DNA from: a virus
IMG/VR virus record: IMGVR_UViG_3300034168_001243
Coordinates: 1 to 28,646 of that record
Strand: one strand, 5' to 3'
DNA: 28,646 bases
Shown here: positions 10,701 to 19,700 of the stretch, piece after piece
How positions within the stretch are numbered: position 1 is the first letter of the stretch
How the letters are laid out: each line of letters opens with the position of its first letter
Made by a program: the position numbers and the translations under genes
Notes under the pieces: model-generated
The model's input: only the letters and a program-made list of their open reading frames with translations
Told to the model about the DNA's origin: nothing
Databases searched by the model: none

Positions 10701-13700
10701 CAAAAAGAATTAACTATGTATATAGATGAGTTAAAAAATCTTGGAGTAGTAAAAGAAAATGAAGAAACTGTAAAAGCAATTAAAAAAAATACTACTACTG
10801 GTGAAATTATACTAGAAGATGGTATGCCTATTATAACAGAAACTAGACAACCTAATATTAAATATTTAACATCTAATTTAATTGCAGATACATTAAAAAT
10901 AGATTTTAATAAACCAGTTAGTCTTTTAGATGTATATTCAAAAACAAAAGAAAATTATGATATTAGAGGTGAAAAAGTACAACAAGGAAATTTAGAAGGA
11001 TTACTTGCAGATCACTTTTTTAATAACTGGTATAACTCATTAAATGTTAATGAAATATTTACAGGTGATAGAGCATTAAATGTAAAAGATGGTATTGATG
11101 CTACTAAACGTAATAAAAAATTCCTTGCTTCTGGTAGCACAATGAAAGAAGGATTCCATAGAGTTGCGTATTTAAATACAATTGAAGGGTATGTAAATAA
11201 TAAATATCCTGAATATGGTCCATATTATTCTGCAGTAGAAGTTTTAAATGATTTTAAAATAACTGATCCTTCTATAAAGAAATACATATATGAAAATTAT
11301 AGAGTAGATAAAAATGATGTATATGAAATATTTGATGGACAAAGTATTTCATCATTGTTTCATCAAGCAGATATGAATGATTCTTTAGGAAGAGTAACTC
11401 CTGAAATTTTAAATTCAATTATTGCAAAACATTACCGTGAACTTACTGAAGAAGAAGTACGCGAAATGGAAAAAAACAAAATTGTAAATAATCCAAAGAA
11501 AACAGTTACTGCTTCTCGTAATATTTATCATAAACAATCAGAAACATATATTGATAGAAATAGTGTTAGTAGATTAATTATACCAGAAGGTTCAACAAAA
11601 GAACAAGCATATAGTCGTTTACATTTTTATTATACTGATATATATTCTTCCAGAAAACAAATTCAAGAATATGATAAAATTAATAAAGAAACAAAATCAA
11701 ATGAATTAGATACAGCAATTGCTGATTTAGAAAAAGACATTCAAGATACATATACTATTATTCATAAATTTTATGAACCATTACCGCATAGAGTAAAATT
11801 ACATAATATTTTGAACTCGATGGAGTATCATAATATTGATCAATTAATGGATACATCTGCATCTAAAAATGCAACAAAACTTCCTGTTGATTATTTTGCA
11901 AATGCAAATTTAAATGAATATTTACCATTAAATTTATCATCATTAAATGTAAACAATGAAGATAAGTATCTTCAAGTGGAAACTTCTGGTGTACATGATA
12001 CTGCTAGATTCTCTGTACAAGGTAAAATATTAATTGCTGCAGATTTACAATATGTAGAACAACTTGCTAATAAAAGACATGAGGAAGAAGGTACAATTAT
12101 GTCATCTACTGAAAGAAAAGCAATGAATGATATTGGTAATGTGCTAGTAAAATATCAAGAAACATTGTTTGATATTGCAGATTCCAATTTGCAATCTCTA
12201 AAACACTTTTTAAGAAAAGATAAAAACTTTGAGTTAGGAAAAATATTTAATTTAATTAGAGAAAATCTTGAGTCACAAAATGCTCCTGCTTCTATGTTAA
12301 AGTTATTTGATGTTGATAATTCTGGTAAACCAGTTCACAATGCTAACTTACCTGGAATAAGAAGTATGCTTGAGTATTATTTCTTTTCATTATATAGCAA
12401 ACATGTAACAGATGAAAGAGGTTCTGGATTTAAAAATATTCACGTGTCATCATTTGGATACAACGTATTAGAAAATGAAGATGGTACTATTGTAACAACT
12501 GAAGAATATCAAAATAATCCAAGTGCATATCCTAATGTAAAAGATAGACCACTTACTGTTAGTATTGAAAATATATATAATGATGCAGGTGAAATAATTA
12601 ATAAAAGATATCTAGTTGAATGTATTTTACCAAAACAATTTTTTAAAAATAAACAGCAAGAACAATTCTTTTTAGATAATCTTACAGAAATGTTTGCTCT
12701 TCGTATTCCTACTGAAGATAAACGTTCTATGATTGCTTTAAAAGTAGTTGACTATGTTGATAGTTCTAATTTAAATACAATCATAGTACCACAGTTTATT
12801 CATTTACTTGCTGGTTCTGATTTTGATATTGATTCATTATATGGTCAAACATATGCACATTATGTAAATGTTATTGGTAACTATAATAAATTTGGTGAAT
12901 ATGATACATACGCATCTGCTAACCAAGGAAAGTTTATTGAGTTTTTACAATACAAAATGGAAGATGAAGATTATAAATCTTTAGTAAAAGCAAAAAGAAC
13001 TGCAATAATAAATTCAAAAGCATTTGATCCAAGTGCAAATACACTTGAAGTAATGTATGGATTTGGATTTAATCAAGCAGATTATTTATATTGTGTAAGT
13101 CAAAATTATTTTCAAAATATAAATTCTGATGATGATGTTTTATCTGAAGAAATTGATCAATTGAAAAAAGACAAAGAAGTATCTAGATTAGCTTTTGTTC
13201 AAGCAAAAGAAGATAACGATAATAATCCATCTGATTATACTGCAGAAAACAATAGAAGAATATTTGGTAAACAACACGCAGATATAAAAGTTAATTTACA
13301 AGAAAAATTCTGGTTACAAAAATTTGTTAAAGGTGCTTTACGTATTGAAGCTGCATTACAAGTATTTGAAAAATATGGATTACCTGTTGATCAAAAAAAC
13401 TTTGATAAAAATATTGTAAATCATTTGTCAGTACTACCAATACATCAGAACAAAAACTTACAAGCAAAAATAGATATATTATCTAATGAAGCAGTATTTA
13501 AGAATTTGTATATACATGAAAGATCATCTGTTGAAGCATTTGAAAATATTAGTACTGAGTATGGTATAGATTTAAATAACTTTGGAACTAAATCAGATCC
13601 AAATACTATTACATCATTAGTTAAATCAAAATCATTAGGTTCATCTTACAAAGATGGTATTGGTATTACAGCATCTCTTCAAAAGTTTTTAGCACTTGCT

Positions 13701-16700
13701 AGTCAATATGGATTAGAATTAAATAATGAAAACATTATTTGGAAATATAAAAGTAATAAAACTGATTCTTTAGGTAATCAAAAAACTGTTGACAATTTGT
13801 TTTCAAAATTTGGTTCAATCAATGTAGATGGTGAACGTGTAATTGCAATTAATGGTAATATTCTTGGAATGTTTGCTGATGGTATGAAAAAACCTATACC
13901 AGCGGCATTACAAATGAATGAAGTAAATGCTGGTATTACTCTTGCAATGATTGGTGTAGGATTAGATCCTGCATTTGCATTTGGATTTAACTTTATACCA
14001 GAAATAAAACAAGCAGTAAATAATATTCAAGCATCTCGTTTTGCAATTAGTGAATCTACATCAAGTGAATATAAGTTTTTAAATAATGAAATAACTAATA
14101 CCATGAAATCTTTTGTTGAAGACAACGGTGGTAGAATGTTACTTAAAGAGTTAGTTGATGCAAATTTAATTACTCCAGAATCTAATGTATTTAAAGTTGT
14201 TATTAATAAAGAAAATTTATTAATTGATTTCAAAGCAAAAAAACTTGATGAATATAGATTAGAAAATAATTTATTGACTGTCAATGACATAGGATATGAA
14301 GTTACATCTCTTGTTGGAGATGTTGAGACTAGTTTATCTAGTGAAGCTCAAAAACTTATATTATTACAATTATATAAAGAACAATCACAACAAGCATGGA
14401 GTTTAAGAAATGCTGGTTCTATAGTTGATTTGTATAAAAAACTTAATCCTTCATTAGTATCTTTTGACAAGTTAATGAAAAACATTAATGAACTTAGAGA
14501 TGGTAATTCGATATTTACTGTTGAATCAACTGATAAATTGTTTAGAGATAAACAAGTATGGGTTCCATTAAAAAGTGCTATTGATGATTTAAATGAACAA
14601 TCAGTAATATTTTTAGAAAGAACATCATTTTTTAGACCTATTGCAAATACATTTGGTACAGTATTTACAGATCCATCTAACATTGCTAAAACTATTACAA
14701 GTTTTATTGGTATTCGTAAGTATCAAATGAACCAACATAAAAATCATGAAGGTACAGATCCTGTAGCACAAGCAAATTTTGATTTAGATAACGCACTTCT
14801 TAAAGAAGTATTTACTGCAGATTATTGGTTCAATAACAAGTTAGAAGAAAAACTTGATGTAATGAAAATTAAATATCCAGATAATAAGTTTTTACAATTT
14901 CTTAAACCATCTAATAATACTGCTAATGCATTAAATGAAAATGGTAAACCAATTGTAGAAAAAACTTTAGAAATGGTTAATAAAGCAAAAATATCTGGAA
15001 GTTTGGCAGATGATGTTGCTGATGATGCAAACAAATTATACATGGATGAAAACTTGTTCATGAAAGAATTATTTTATCATGAACTTGCAAGAACAGCATT
15101 ACAATATAAATCAGGTTCATTCTTACAATATTTACCATCTGAGTTACAAATACCAATTTCAGAAAACATAACTGAATTTATTACAGAAATTGAAAATACT
15201 AAAGGTGATAAAAAAGAATTAATAAATGTTATTAGAGATTACATTAGCACAGATGATATTAAAACAAATGAAGATGTATATAATTTATTTGATGAATTAT
15301 TTGTATTAATGGCGTATGGTGCATCTAAAGAAGTAGGTAATAAAAAAATAAAACAAGTATCTAAAATATCATTTAGTCAAAAAGAAGGTTTTGAATCTGG
15401 GTTAATGAAAAAACTTAACTTTGGTACAAGTAAGTTAGATGAAAGAATAGCTATTGCTAAAGAAGCAGTTGGAAATATACTTGGTATAAATATAATAAGC
15501 AAAGGAAATAGTTTTACTTTATCTGACAAACTTGGTACAGAACCATTAGAGGAATTTGTTATTAATATGAAAGGTGCTGATGCAATGCCAGAAATGTCTA
15601 AAGAAGCAGTGATAGAAATTGGTAACAAGTTAAATGTGTTTAAAGATAAAGATGATAAGAATAAATACAAGTTTCCATTACTTTTAAAAATTAGTAACAC
15701 TACTTATTTATTGCAAGGTATTGATGATGAAATAGATAATAAAAACTTTGGTAAATCTATTATCAATTCTATTGCAGGTGTTGGTGAATATAAAACTGTA
15801 GGTAATGCTGCAAAGTATATGGCTTTACCAAAAGAACTTACAAATGGTACATTAAATCCAATAGGATTTAGTACTGCAGAATCTAAAAGATATATTAATT
15901 TAATAAATAGAAAAATTAAATTACCTGTTGTAGAAGAATTTGATCTTGGAGAAGCAATGTCTGAAGGTTTAACTGCAGATATGTTTGAAGACTATTCTAT
16001 TAAACCTGAAACTAAAACGTCTGGCATTTTAACTTTAGAAAAAGTTCTTAAAGAATACACAATAGAACAATTAAAACAAGGGGTTTCTTTAAAAAGTCTT
16101 CAAGAAAAAATTGAACAAAAAGATTTGGATACTATTCAAAAAGCGTATAACTATTTAAAAGCTGAAGAAAAATTTAATACTATTAAATCTAATAATGAAA
16201 AAATTAATAGAGAACTTGAATCATTAAGACAAAAACTTACAGAAACAAATGAGACAACTGTGGGCAGTATTCTTACAATTTATAATGATGATAATGATTC
16301 TCAGTATAAAATTAAAGTTTTAGAAATTGATAGATATGCTGATTACGCAATTGTAAAAGGCAGAACAACTAAGAATAAAGAATACACTATTAGAATAGAC
16401 AAATATGGTGATACAAAAACAGGTTCTGTAGATAATTTTATTTTTGAAGCTGTTAATCCTGATCAAAAAGAAGATATTAAAAATAGAATAAATAACTTAA
16501 AAGCATCATTAGAAACTTTAAAAAGTGATCCTGCTGACTATTATATTGATTATTTTGAAACAAGTGCTCTATCAAAATTAGATCTTGATATTCAAAATAT
16601 TAATGTTACCTTTGATATGGTAAAACACTTTTATGACCAAAGTAGTAAAACTAAATCATTTGATAGTTATGCAACAGAGTTTGCAACATACGCTGCAAAT

Positions 16701-16757
16701 TTGAAAACAACAGGAATGACAAACAATGAAATTATTGAAAAACTTAAATGTTTATAA
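4713..16757 (+). CDS. Giant virion RNA polymerase with zincin-type metallopeptidase motif, 4014 aa
   Basis: This is a DNA-dependent RNA polymerase of the crAss-like, single-chain two-double-psi-barrel type (phi14:2 gp66 family, related to eukaryotic QDE-1-like polymerases). It is presumed to be packaged and ejected to transcribe early genes. The Mg-binding loop is D2703-F-D2705-I-D2707, matching DFDGD of bacterial beta-prime. R2664-I-P2666-T lies 39 residues upstream, like the beta-prime NRAPT block. A SASK motif (K2385) and K2438 are candidate first-barrel lysines. D3056...K3059-K-P with a following Asn-rich helix resembles the bridge-helix region. Well before the core, H1027-E-S-F-H1031 with E1087/E1088 in an EEILADGF helix is a zincin metallopeptidase signature, in the style of phage polyvalent proteins. 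An acidic disordered linker (about 905-968) precedes it and another acidic tract lies near 1350. An SH3-like beta segment (about 3846-3915), coiled coil and EKLKCL end close the protein. gp66 is only about 2200 residues from memory, so this one carries large extra regions of unknown role. Confidence 0.93.
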   Translation: MAKCELSTDKYISVVKNLIKLNPSEYRNFDKTAEFILKSGLSNYEKSLSLYSIAEIYIGLHGLDKRFYELGKADRIADARVLLDDTDQFISSVSELYSVKKAPTAKIETIERMINDLSKKTVVTRKDLTSSNGILNAIKNYFNTIEFEDETIREGYIDNVNHQLKSMLRELNTSDSHKDLLLKAVDTTISALKKTSQFISLRDIASLAELNNELVTLVNGQMIEAIPRPDGLYVYDQMGNEQKINEKDIVARKDARNDDYSNSNTGKQEFFEDTILSNFKIKPLENEVFKKEQIITKLKKMGDAVTAGIKIHAVKISTVGDDRLKRIHDVAVDPKYKGLANRTYETFENDTQVEYLKSTSKGTVITVARPKQSENQYVLVGEIIGSGEKFYLYPLDNYVFLNSDNTTQKIDFSNPVHLEMVKEHSIKRTAEGVTDLTQNDLETLKNTYSLHNMFKANMTDFLSTKFNDAISSVDVSEQFFFQYSINSQKVGKTTIQNLADLIDTDKSLSRKLTIVTLDTFGKTIKEEERNLIFMFTKFNDYKDASGNYKPKDQQNKFQLVNLLNGNERIKITNAEGEEVDTVTQQAYLDNHFDSSIKMNDTYIKEKIFNGKYYENQNHIIIRFNNNKTYGYKIVKPIYALEQTQGFATFLNTLSDVLQAPDKSSQLRSFNSRVYKFAGFTASSGKVELYANFANDAKGNLQVEIRPPSNAKADSKYGFILQSQPNKGAFNFSLAENEKDLIKDNARTKDLISKVVGENIIFSNLDLNKLKDVTRFYSLLNKLSKDSNPSENVLNLIEAIETQQNNFSKILNEKVIEKLLKVGEFFPGFLDNFNKDYPNPKHLILDIKANGKEVPRVIFADKNESQAKKDFIASASSLELHDIPQKKLVITSKSPVSTVTKIANVPLTEVTEHPIENIPVSKPTLFEQMFGNEVTEETTTKEEIDLSDDIPEIDLFSISNSEVQTETEAQRENSIQWLQNSLPQFDISQEELSTVVDLSKIDGNVLGMFKDRVIHLNNEILSKGVVYHESFHGVFRYLMTPEQRSKLIEQVTSNVKNKKLFTPSALKAFASERNYIYDYEKMMNLQAEEILADGFQNYMIKNTKPKGLLEQLFSLLKKLIDMFIKRGDVIDGTYKDIKRGYYSTAQIQSGMYDGQAAYALIPGLKTIVKNNKNASGVSQKQSSLQKADQNQLVYMVSKYIIEDTSGKTFDEKFETSRQLILNNVYNLDRIIEKNPEYTREEVVKAYGDLYSNYRFMLGARALGETINDVNNSGNDKFNKRTLPNKIKQYKDKSLDNDLGQVSLDVLKKLVKEKTRELYSMLDGVGNAISKDVLAKELSGENEFKSQLDEDAEDNEELSDDVNTEEEFGQHNRLDSAPRQIRRFLAIIDYDKKDSKTGMIIPRVIDGESLYGTLLKITSDISVDNIINHIRVIANTYKEDGNVEAAGDLQAVYDKLASYTSMDENGNPATNKQLYNMFKDVLHGTETNYMIMYATLKTGIFEEEGNNISSFTMSDRVMQADIVNRRRNLVSSMITTHAKKRTDPEYIQSVKNLIAISDKIINEKILMGSSKEANTTLETYTFDLYNAFNAVGISLPKSLIRMSLLAIDKIDNNNNALTQVNKNTLEHYDTNKSLILESAYLQKDYFRDIKAIYKNVIDESITSNAFGKMLDDKNDNLNRFFSVTNKFAKYIIKYDATDLPSVFRNAAGKPVYRYTKYTPLHTISQSIRQEGLLDTLKKDPYYNDFLEDFYSDNPLFNDLLKGDNTKKSKVAKLLMDNMNISLFGGIAQFNNKTYKDGKTFGKLDDQSLHIMSILSFLQRSNISSYETVIDEDGNVTTPKTTIQTYARSFDTLEASQTNFLITALYQQYADTKGVTKNKNNHLKIVDDLEAKVKQEFNRIKKEWNRRSENKTNFDSGTSNLLVNKYNGVLDSVDKTKANVEQENLRAYNFNVFPYFFSAPENELFTNNLTQLAKDNTVQFEDLDESTLSELRDGLNTFAQKELTMYIDELKNLGVVKENEETVKAIKKNTTTGEIILEDGMPIITETRQPNIKYLTSNLIADTLKIDFNKPVSLLDVYSKTKENYDIRGEKVQQGNLEGLLADHFFNNWYNSLNVNEIFTGDRALNVKDGIDATKRNKKFLASGSTMKEGFHRVAYLNTIEGYVNNKYPEYGPYYSAVEVLNDFKITDPSIKKYIYENYRVDKNDVYEIFDGQSISSLFHQADMNDSLGRVTPEILNSIIAKHYRELTEEEVREMEKNKIVNNPKKTVTASRNIYHKQSETYIDRNSVSRLIIPEGSTKEQAYSRLHFYYTDIYSSRKQIQEYDKINKETKSNELDTAIADLEKDIQDTYTIIHKFYEPLPHRVKLHNILNSMEYHNIDQLMDTSASKNATKLPVDYFANANLNEYLPLNLSSLNVNNEDKYLQVETSGVHDTARFSVQGKILIAADLQYVEQLANKRHEEEGTIMSSTERKAMNDIGNVLVKYQETLFDIADSNLQSLKHFLRKDKNFELGKIFNLIRENLESQNAPASMLKLFDVDNSGKPVHNANLPGIRSMLEYYFFSLYSKHVTDERGSGFKNIHVSSFGYNVLENEDGTIVTTEEYQNNPSAYPNVKDRPLTVSIENIYNDAGEIINKRYLVECILPKQFFKNKQQEQFFLDNLTEMFALRIPTEDKRSMIALKVVDYVDSSNLNTIIVPQFIHLLAGSDFDIDSLYGQTYAHYVNVIGNYNKFGEYDTYASANQGKFIEFLQYKMEDEDYKSLVKAKRTAIINSKAFDPSANTLEVMYGFGFNQADYLYCVSQNYFQNINSDDDVLSEEIDQLKKDKEVSRLAFVQAKEDNDNNPSDYTAENNRRIFGKQHADIKVNLQEKFWLQKFVKGALRIEAALQVFEKYGLPVDQKNFDKNIVNHLSVLPIHQNKNLQAKIDILSNEAVFKNLYIHERSSVEAFENISTEYGIDLNNFGTKSDPNTITSLVKSKSLGSSYKDGIGITASLQKFLALASQYGLELNNENIIWKYKSNKTDSLGNQKTVDNLFSKFGSINVDGERVIAINGNILGMFADGMKKPIPAALQMNEVNAGITLAMIGVGLDPAFAFGFNFIPEIKQAVNNIQASRFAISESTSSEYKFLNNEITNTMKSFVEDNGGRMLLKELVDANLITPESNVFKVVINKENLLIDFKAKKLDEYRLENNLLTVNDIGYEVTSLVGDVETSLSSEAQKLILLQLYKEQSQQAWSLRNAGSIVDLYKKLNPSLVSFDKLMKNINELRDGNSIFTVESTDKLFRDKQVWVPLKSAIDDLNEQSVIFLERTSFFRPIANTFGTVFTDPSNIAKTITSFIGIRKYQMNQHKNHEGTDPVAQANFDLDNALLKEVFTADYWFNNKLEEKLDVMKIKYPDNKFLQFLKPSNNTANALNENGKPIVEKTLEMVNKAKISGSLADDVADDANKLYMDENLFMKELFYHELARTALQYKSGSFLQYLPSELQIPISENITEFITEIENTKGDKKELINVIRDYISTDDIKTNEDVYNLFDELFVLMAYGASKEVGNKKIKQVSKISFSQKEGFESGLMKKLNFGTSKLDERIAIAKEAVGNILGINIISKGNSFTLSDKLGTEPLEEFVINMKGADAMPEMSKEAVIEIGNKLNVFKDKDDKNKYKFPLLLKISNTTYLLQGIDDEIDNKNFGKSIINSIAGVGEYKTVGNAAKYMALPKELTNGTLNPIGFSTAESKRYINLINRKIKLPVVEEFDLGEAMSEGLTADMFEDYSIKPETKTSGILTLEKVLKEYTIEQLKQGVSLKSLQEKIEQKDLDTIQKAYNYLKAEEKFNTIKSNNEKINRELESLRQKLTETNETTVGSILTIYNDDNDSQYKIKVLEIDRYADYAIVKGRTTKNKEYTIRIDKYGDTKTGSVDNFIFEAVNPDQKEDIKNRINNLKASLETLKSDPADYYIDYFETSALSKLDLDIQNINVTFDMVKHFYDQSSKTKSFDSYATEFATYAANLKTTGMTNNEIIEKLKCL

Positions 16758-16760
16758 GAC

Positions 16761-19700
16761 ATGATAAATTGCATAAATATTAATGATCCGTTATTTAAAG
16801 AATTAGTTGCTGCATTTGGTGGTAATGAGGCACTTGCTAGAACTGCTTGTACATTAAACGAAGATGTTATACCATCAGTTGATGAAGCAAAAACTCTTAT
16901 TGCTAATATGAAAATTGAAGAAACTGATGAACGACATGTTCGTCATTCAGATCACTTTAAATTAGAAAGAACAAAAGATCAATATGCAGTTTTACAAAAC
17001 ATAAGTATTTTTGCTAATGATTCTCAACGTGCAGCAATAGCAAAACTTGTTAAAAATAATCAAGAGTATCAAGAATTTTTACAAAACAATATAGAATTAA
17101 GAGACGCTGGTAAAAATGCATTACCTTCATATTCTGTAACATCTTTTATTGGTTCATCTGATTTTAAAGGTGATCAGACAAAGTATGAAGCATTTAAACT
17201 ATTTGGTACATTCATGCATGATGTTTTAGAAAAAGCACAAATAGAAGCATTGAAAACTAGTTCATCAATTGATGTCATATTATCTGAAGAATTTTTTAAT
17301 AAAACTTATGAAAAGTATTTAGAAAAGAATCCATTTTACATAGAAGAACTTTCTAAAGAAAAGATATTTGATATGGCACAACGTGTTGCAAAACATGTAT
17401 CTATAAATAGAGATGAAGGATATTTAATATTACCAGAAATTACGTTAGCTGGAAAAGATACTAATGGTAATTTTATTGTTGGTAGATTAGATTTACTTTT
17501 AATAAGTAATACAGGTAAAGTAAAAGTATTTGATTTTAAAACAAAAAAGGTTCATAATATGGTTTACAATAATGCTTTCAATCAACAAGTAGTTGATAAA
17601 GATAGAGCATTTGTAAATCTAGCACAAACAAGTTATGAAGTAAAAGATAAACCAGGAATGGCAGATTCTTTAAAACAAACAAATTTACTTAGAACAGCAT
17701 ACGATAACTGGACATTGCAATTAAAAGCATATGAAAATATGCTAGGTCAGATTGGTTTAGTTGCAGAAGATTCTAAAATTGTTGCATTACTATACCAAAC
17801 AGATGCAAACAGTAAGTTTTTAGGAGATGTTTTACATATATTTCAAGGTAATAATTATTTTGATTACGCAACACATGCTGCTGTACCAGGAGATGATGGT
17901 TGGTGGAAAAATGATCCAATATATTCATCGCAAAGAATTGAACAATATCGCAAGGCAATTGATATAGAAATACCAATTGGTGATAAAAAAATTGAAGAAG
18001 AACTTGAAAAGAACTTTCAAAACTTAGAGTTTACCCCTAGTGAAGAAGAAAATAAAAAATTAATTGCTGCAATTAAAAGTGAATATGATAAACAAATTAA
18101 AGAAGTTTATGATAGAATAAATGAATTAAAATCTCAAGGTAAAAATACAGATGCATTTTATCAATTACTTGATGTTAGAAAAAATACGTTAGCAACTTTT
18201 AATACGTATATTCAAAAAGCATCTAATACTGATATTGCATATGAACAAAACTTTTTTAATATACTTGCTGCTACTGAAGAAGACTTAAAAAAGATGTCTG
18301 ATTTGTCAGAAAATGCAATACAATCATTTAGACAAGGTAACTTACAATTTTCTAATGCAGATGTAACGCAAATAAACGAATCATTCTCAAGATCAAAAGG
18401 TCTTAACGAAGTTATTGATGCATTAAAAAGTATTATTAATGATGCAGAAAAAAATCCAGAAAATAATATATCACCTAGTAGTCCTGTTAGACAAAAGTTA
18501 TATGAGTTAGAAATGAGTCATTTAACTATTGAAGCAAACTTTAGAGAAGCATCAGTATTAGCATTAGTAAAAATTGCAATGACTCCAGGTGAGTATGTAT
18601 ATACAAAAGTAAACGAACAAACTCGTGAAGCATTAGAACCTAAAATTGCAAAACTTGAAAAACAACTTGCAGATATGAGATTAGGTAAAGCTGCAAATTT
18701 ATTTCAAAGTGTCAGAGGAAGTCTTATATCATTTATGTCAAAAGATTTTAAACAAAAACTTGCAGACAGAGCTGGTGGAGGAGAACTTGGTGCTCAATTA
18801 TTAGAAAATATACAACGTGCTGAACTTGAGTTAATTAGATTAAAAGAATACGCATCTACTGGATTAGAGTATAATATAGATTCTTTAAAAAAATATGTTA
18901 CTGCTGTAACAAATCCTGAATCTCAAGTGTACATTGGTTCACAAGATATTTATAATAGTACTTCTATATTTTCTGGATTATTATTAGATAAAGGTATTGC
19001 AACTGCATCTAATAGTGATTTATTTTTGTCATCAATGGTTCAAATGTATAAAAATGGAAGTGCAAAAGCTGTTCATACAATACAAAATAATCTTATTGCA
19101 CTTCAATTTGATAAATCAAGAGATTCATTATTAAAAAGATTTACTGTTGATCAACTAAATGATGAAATATCTGAATGGAGAGAGCACACTGTTATCAATA
19201 AAAAAACTGGAGAAAAAGAAACTAAAAGAAGTTTAAATTTTGTTAAACCATTTAGTGAAGAATATCAGAATACTTTTAAAGAACATAGTAATAAATTAAA
19301 AGAATACAATACTGAATTACGTGAGTTAGAAGCTGACGCCAATAAAAAATTTAATACACCAGAATATCAAAGTGCTAAACAAACTTTACTTGACAAACGT
19401 AAAGAAAAAGAAAATTATAATACAGAACATATTAAATGGTTGATTGAAAACTCTTCATTACCATTTAATGAGTCTTTCTATAAATTACAAGCATTAATGC
19501 CTGAAGAAATCAGAAATGAACTTCAGGAAAAGTATTTTGAAATACAACAAATTACTTATGATGTAGGTAAAGGTAATGAAGTATTACTTGAAGATTATGA
19601 CTTTGAAAGACTTAAAGATTTAGAAGATGATATAAGAGTATTAAGAGAAAAAGCAAAAAAAATTAATCCAGATTATGCTACATATATGGAAGAATTTAAT

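Noticed and set aside
14027-15700. Leftward ORFs up to 111 codons inside the polymerase gene
   Set aside because: They are antisense shadows of an AT-rich gene; the polymerase frame continues uninterrupted and the antisense products look like no known family.
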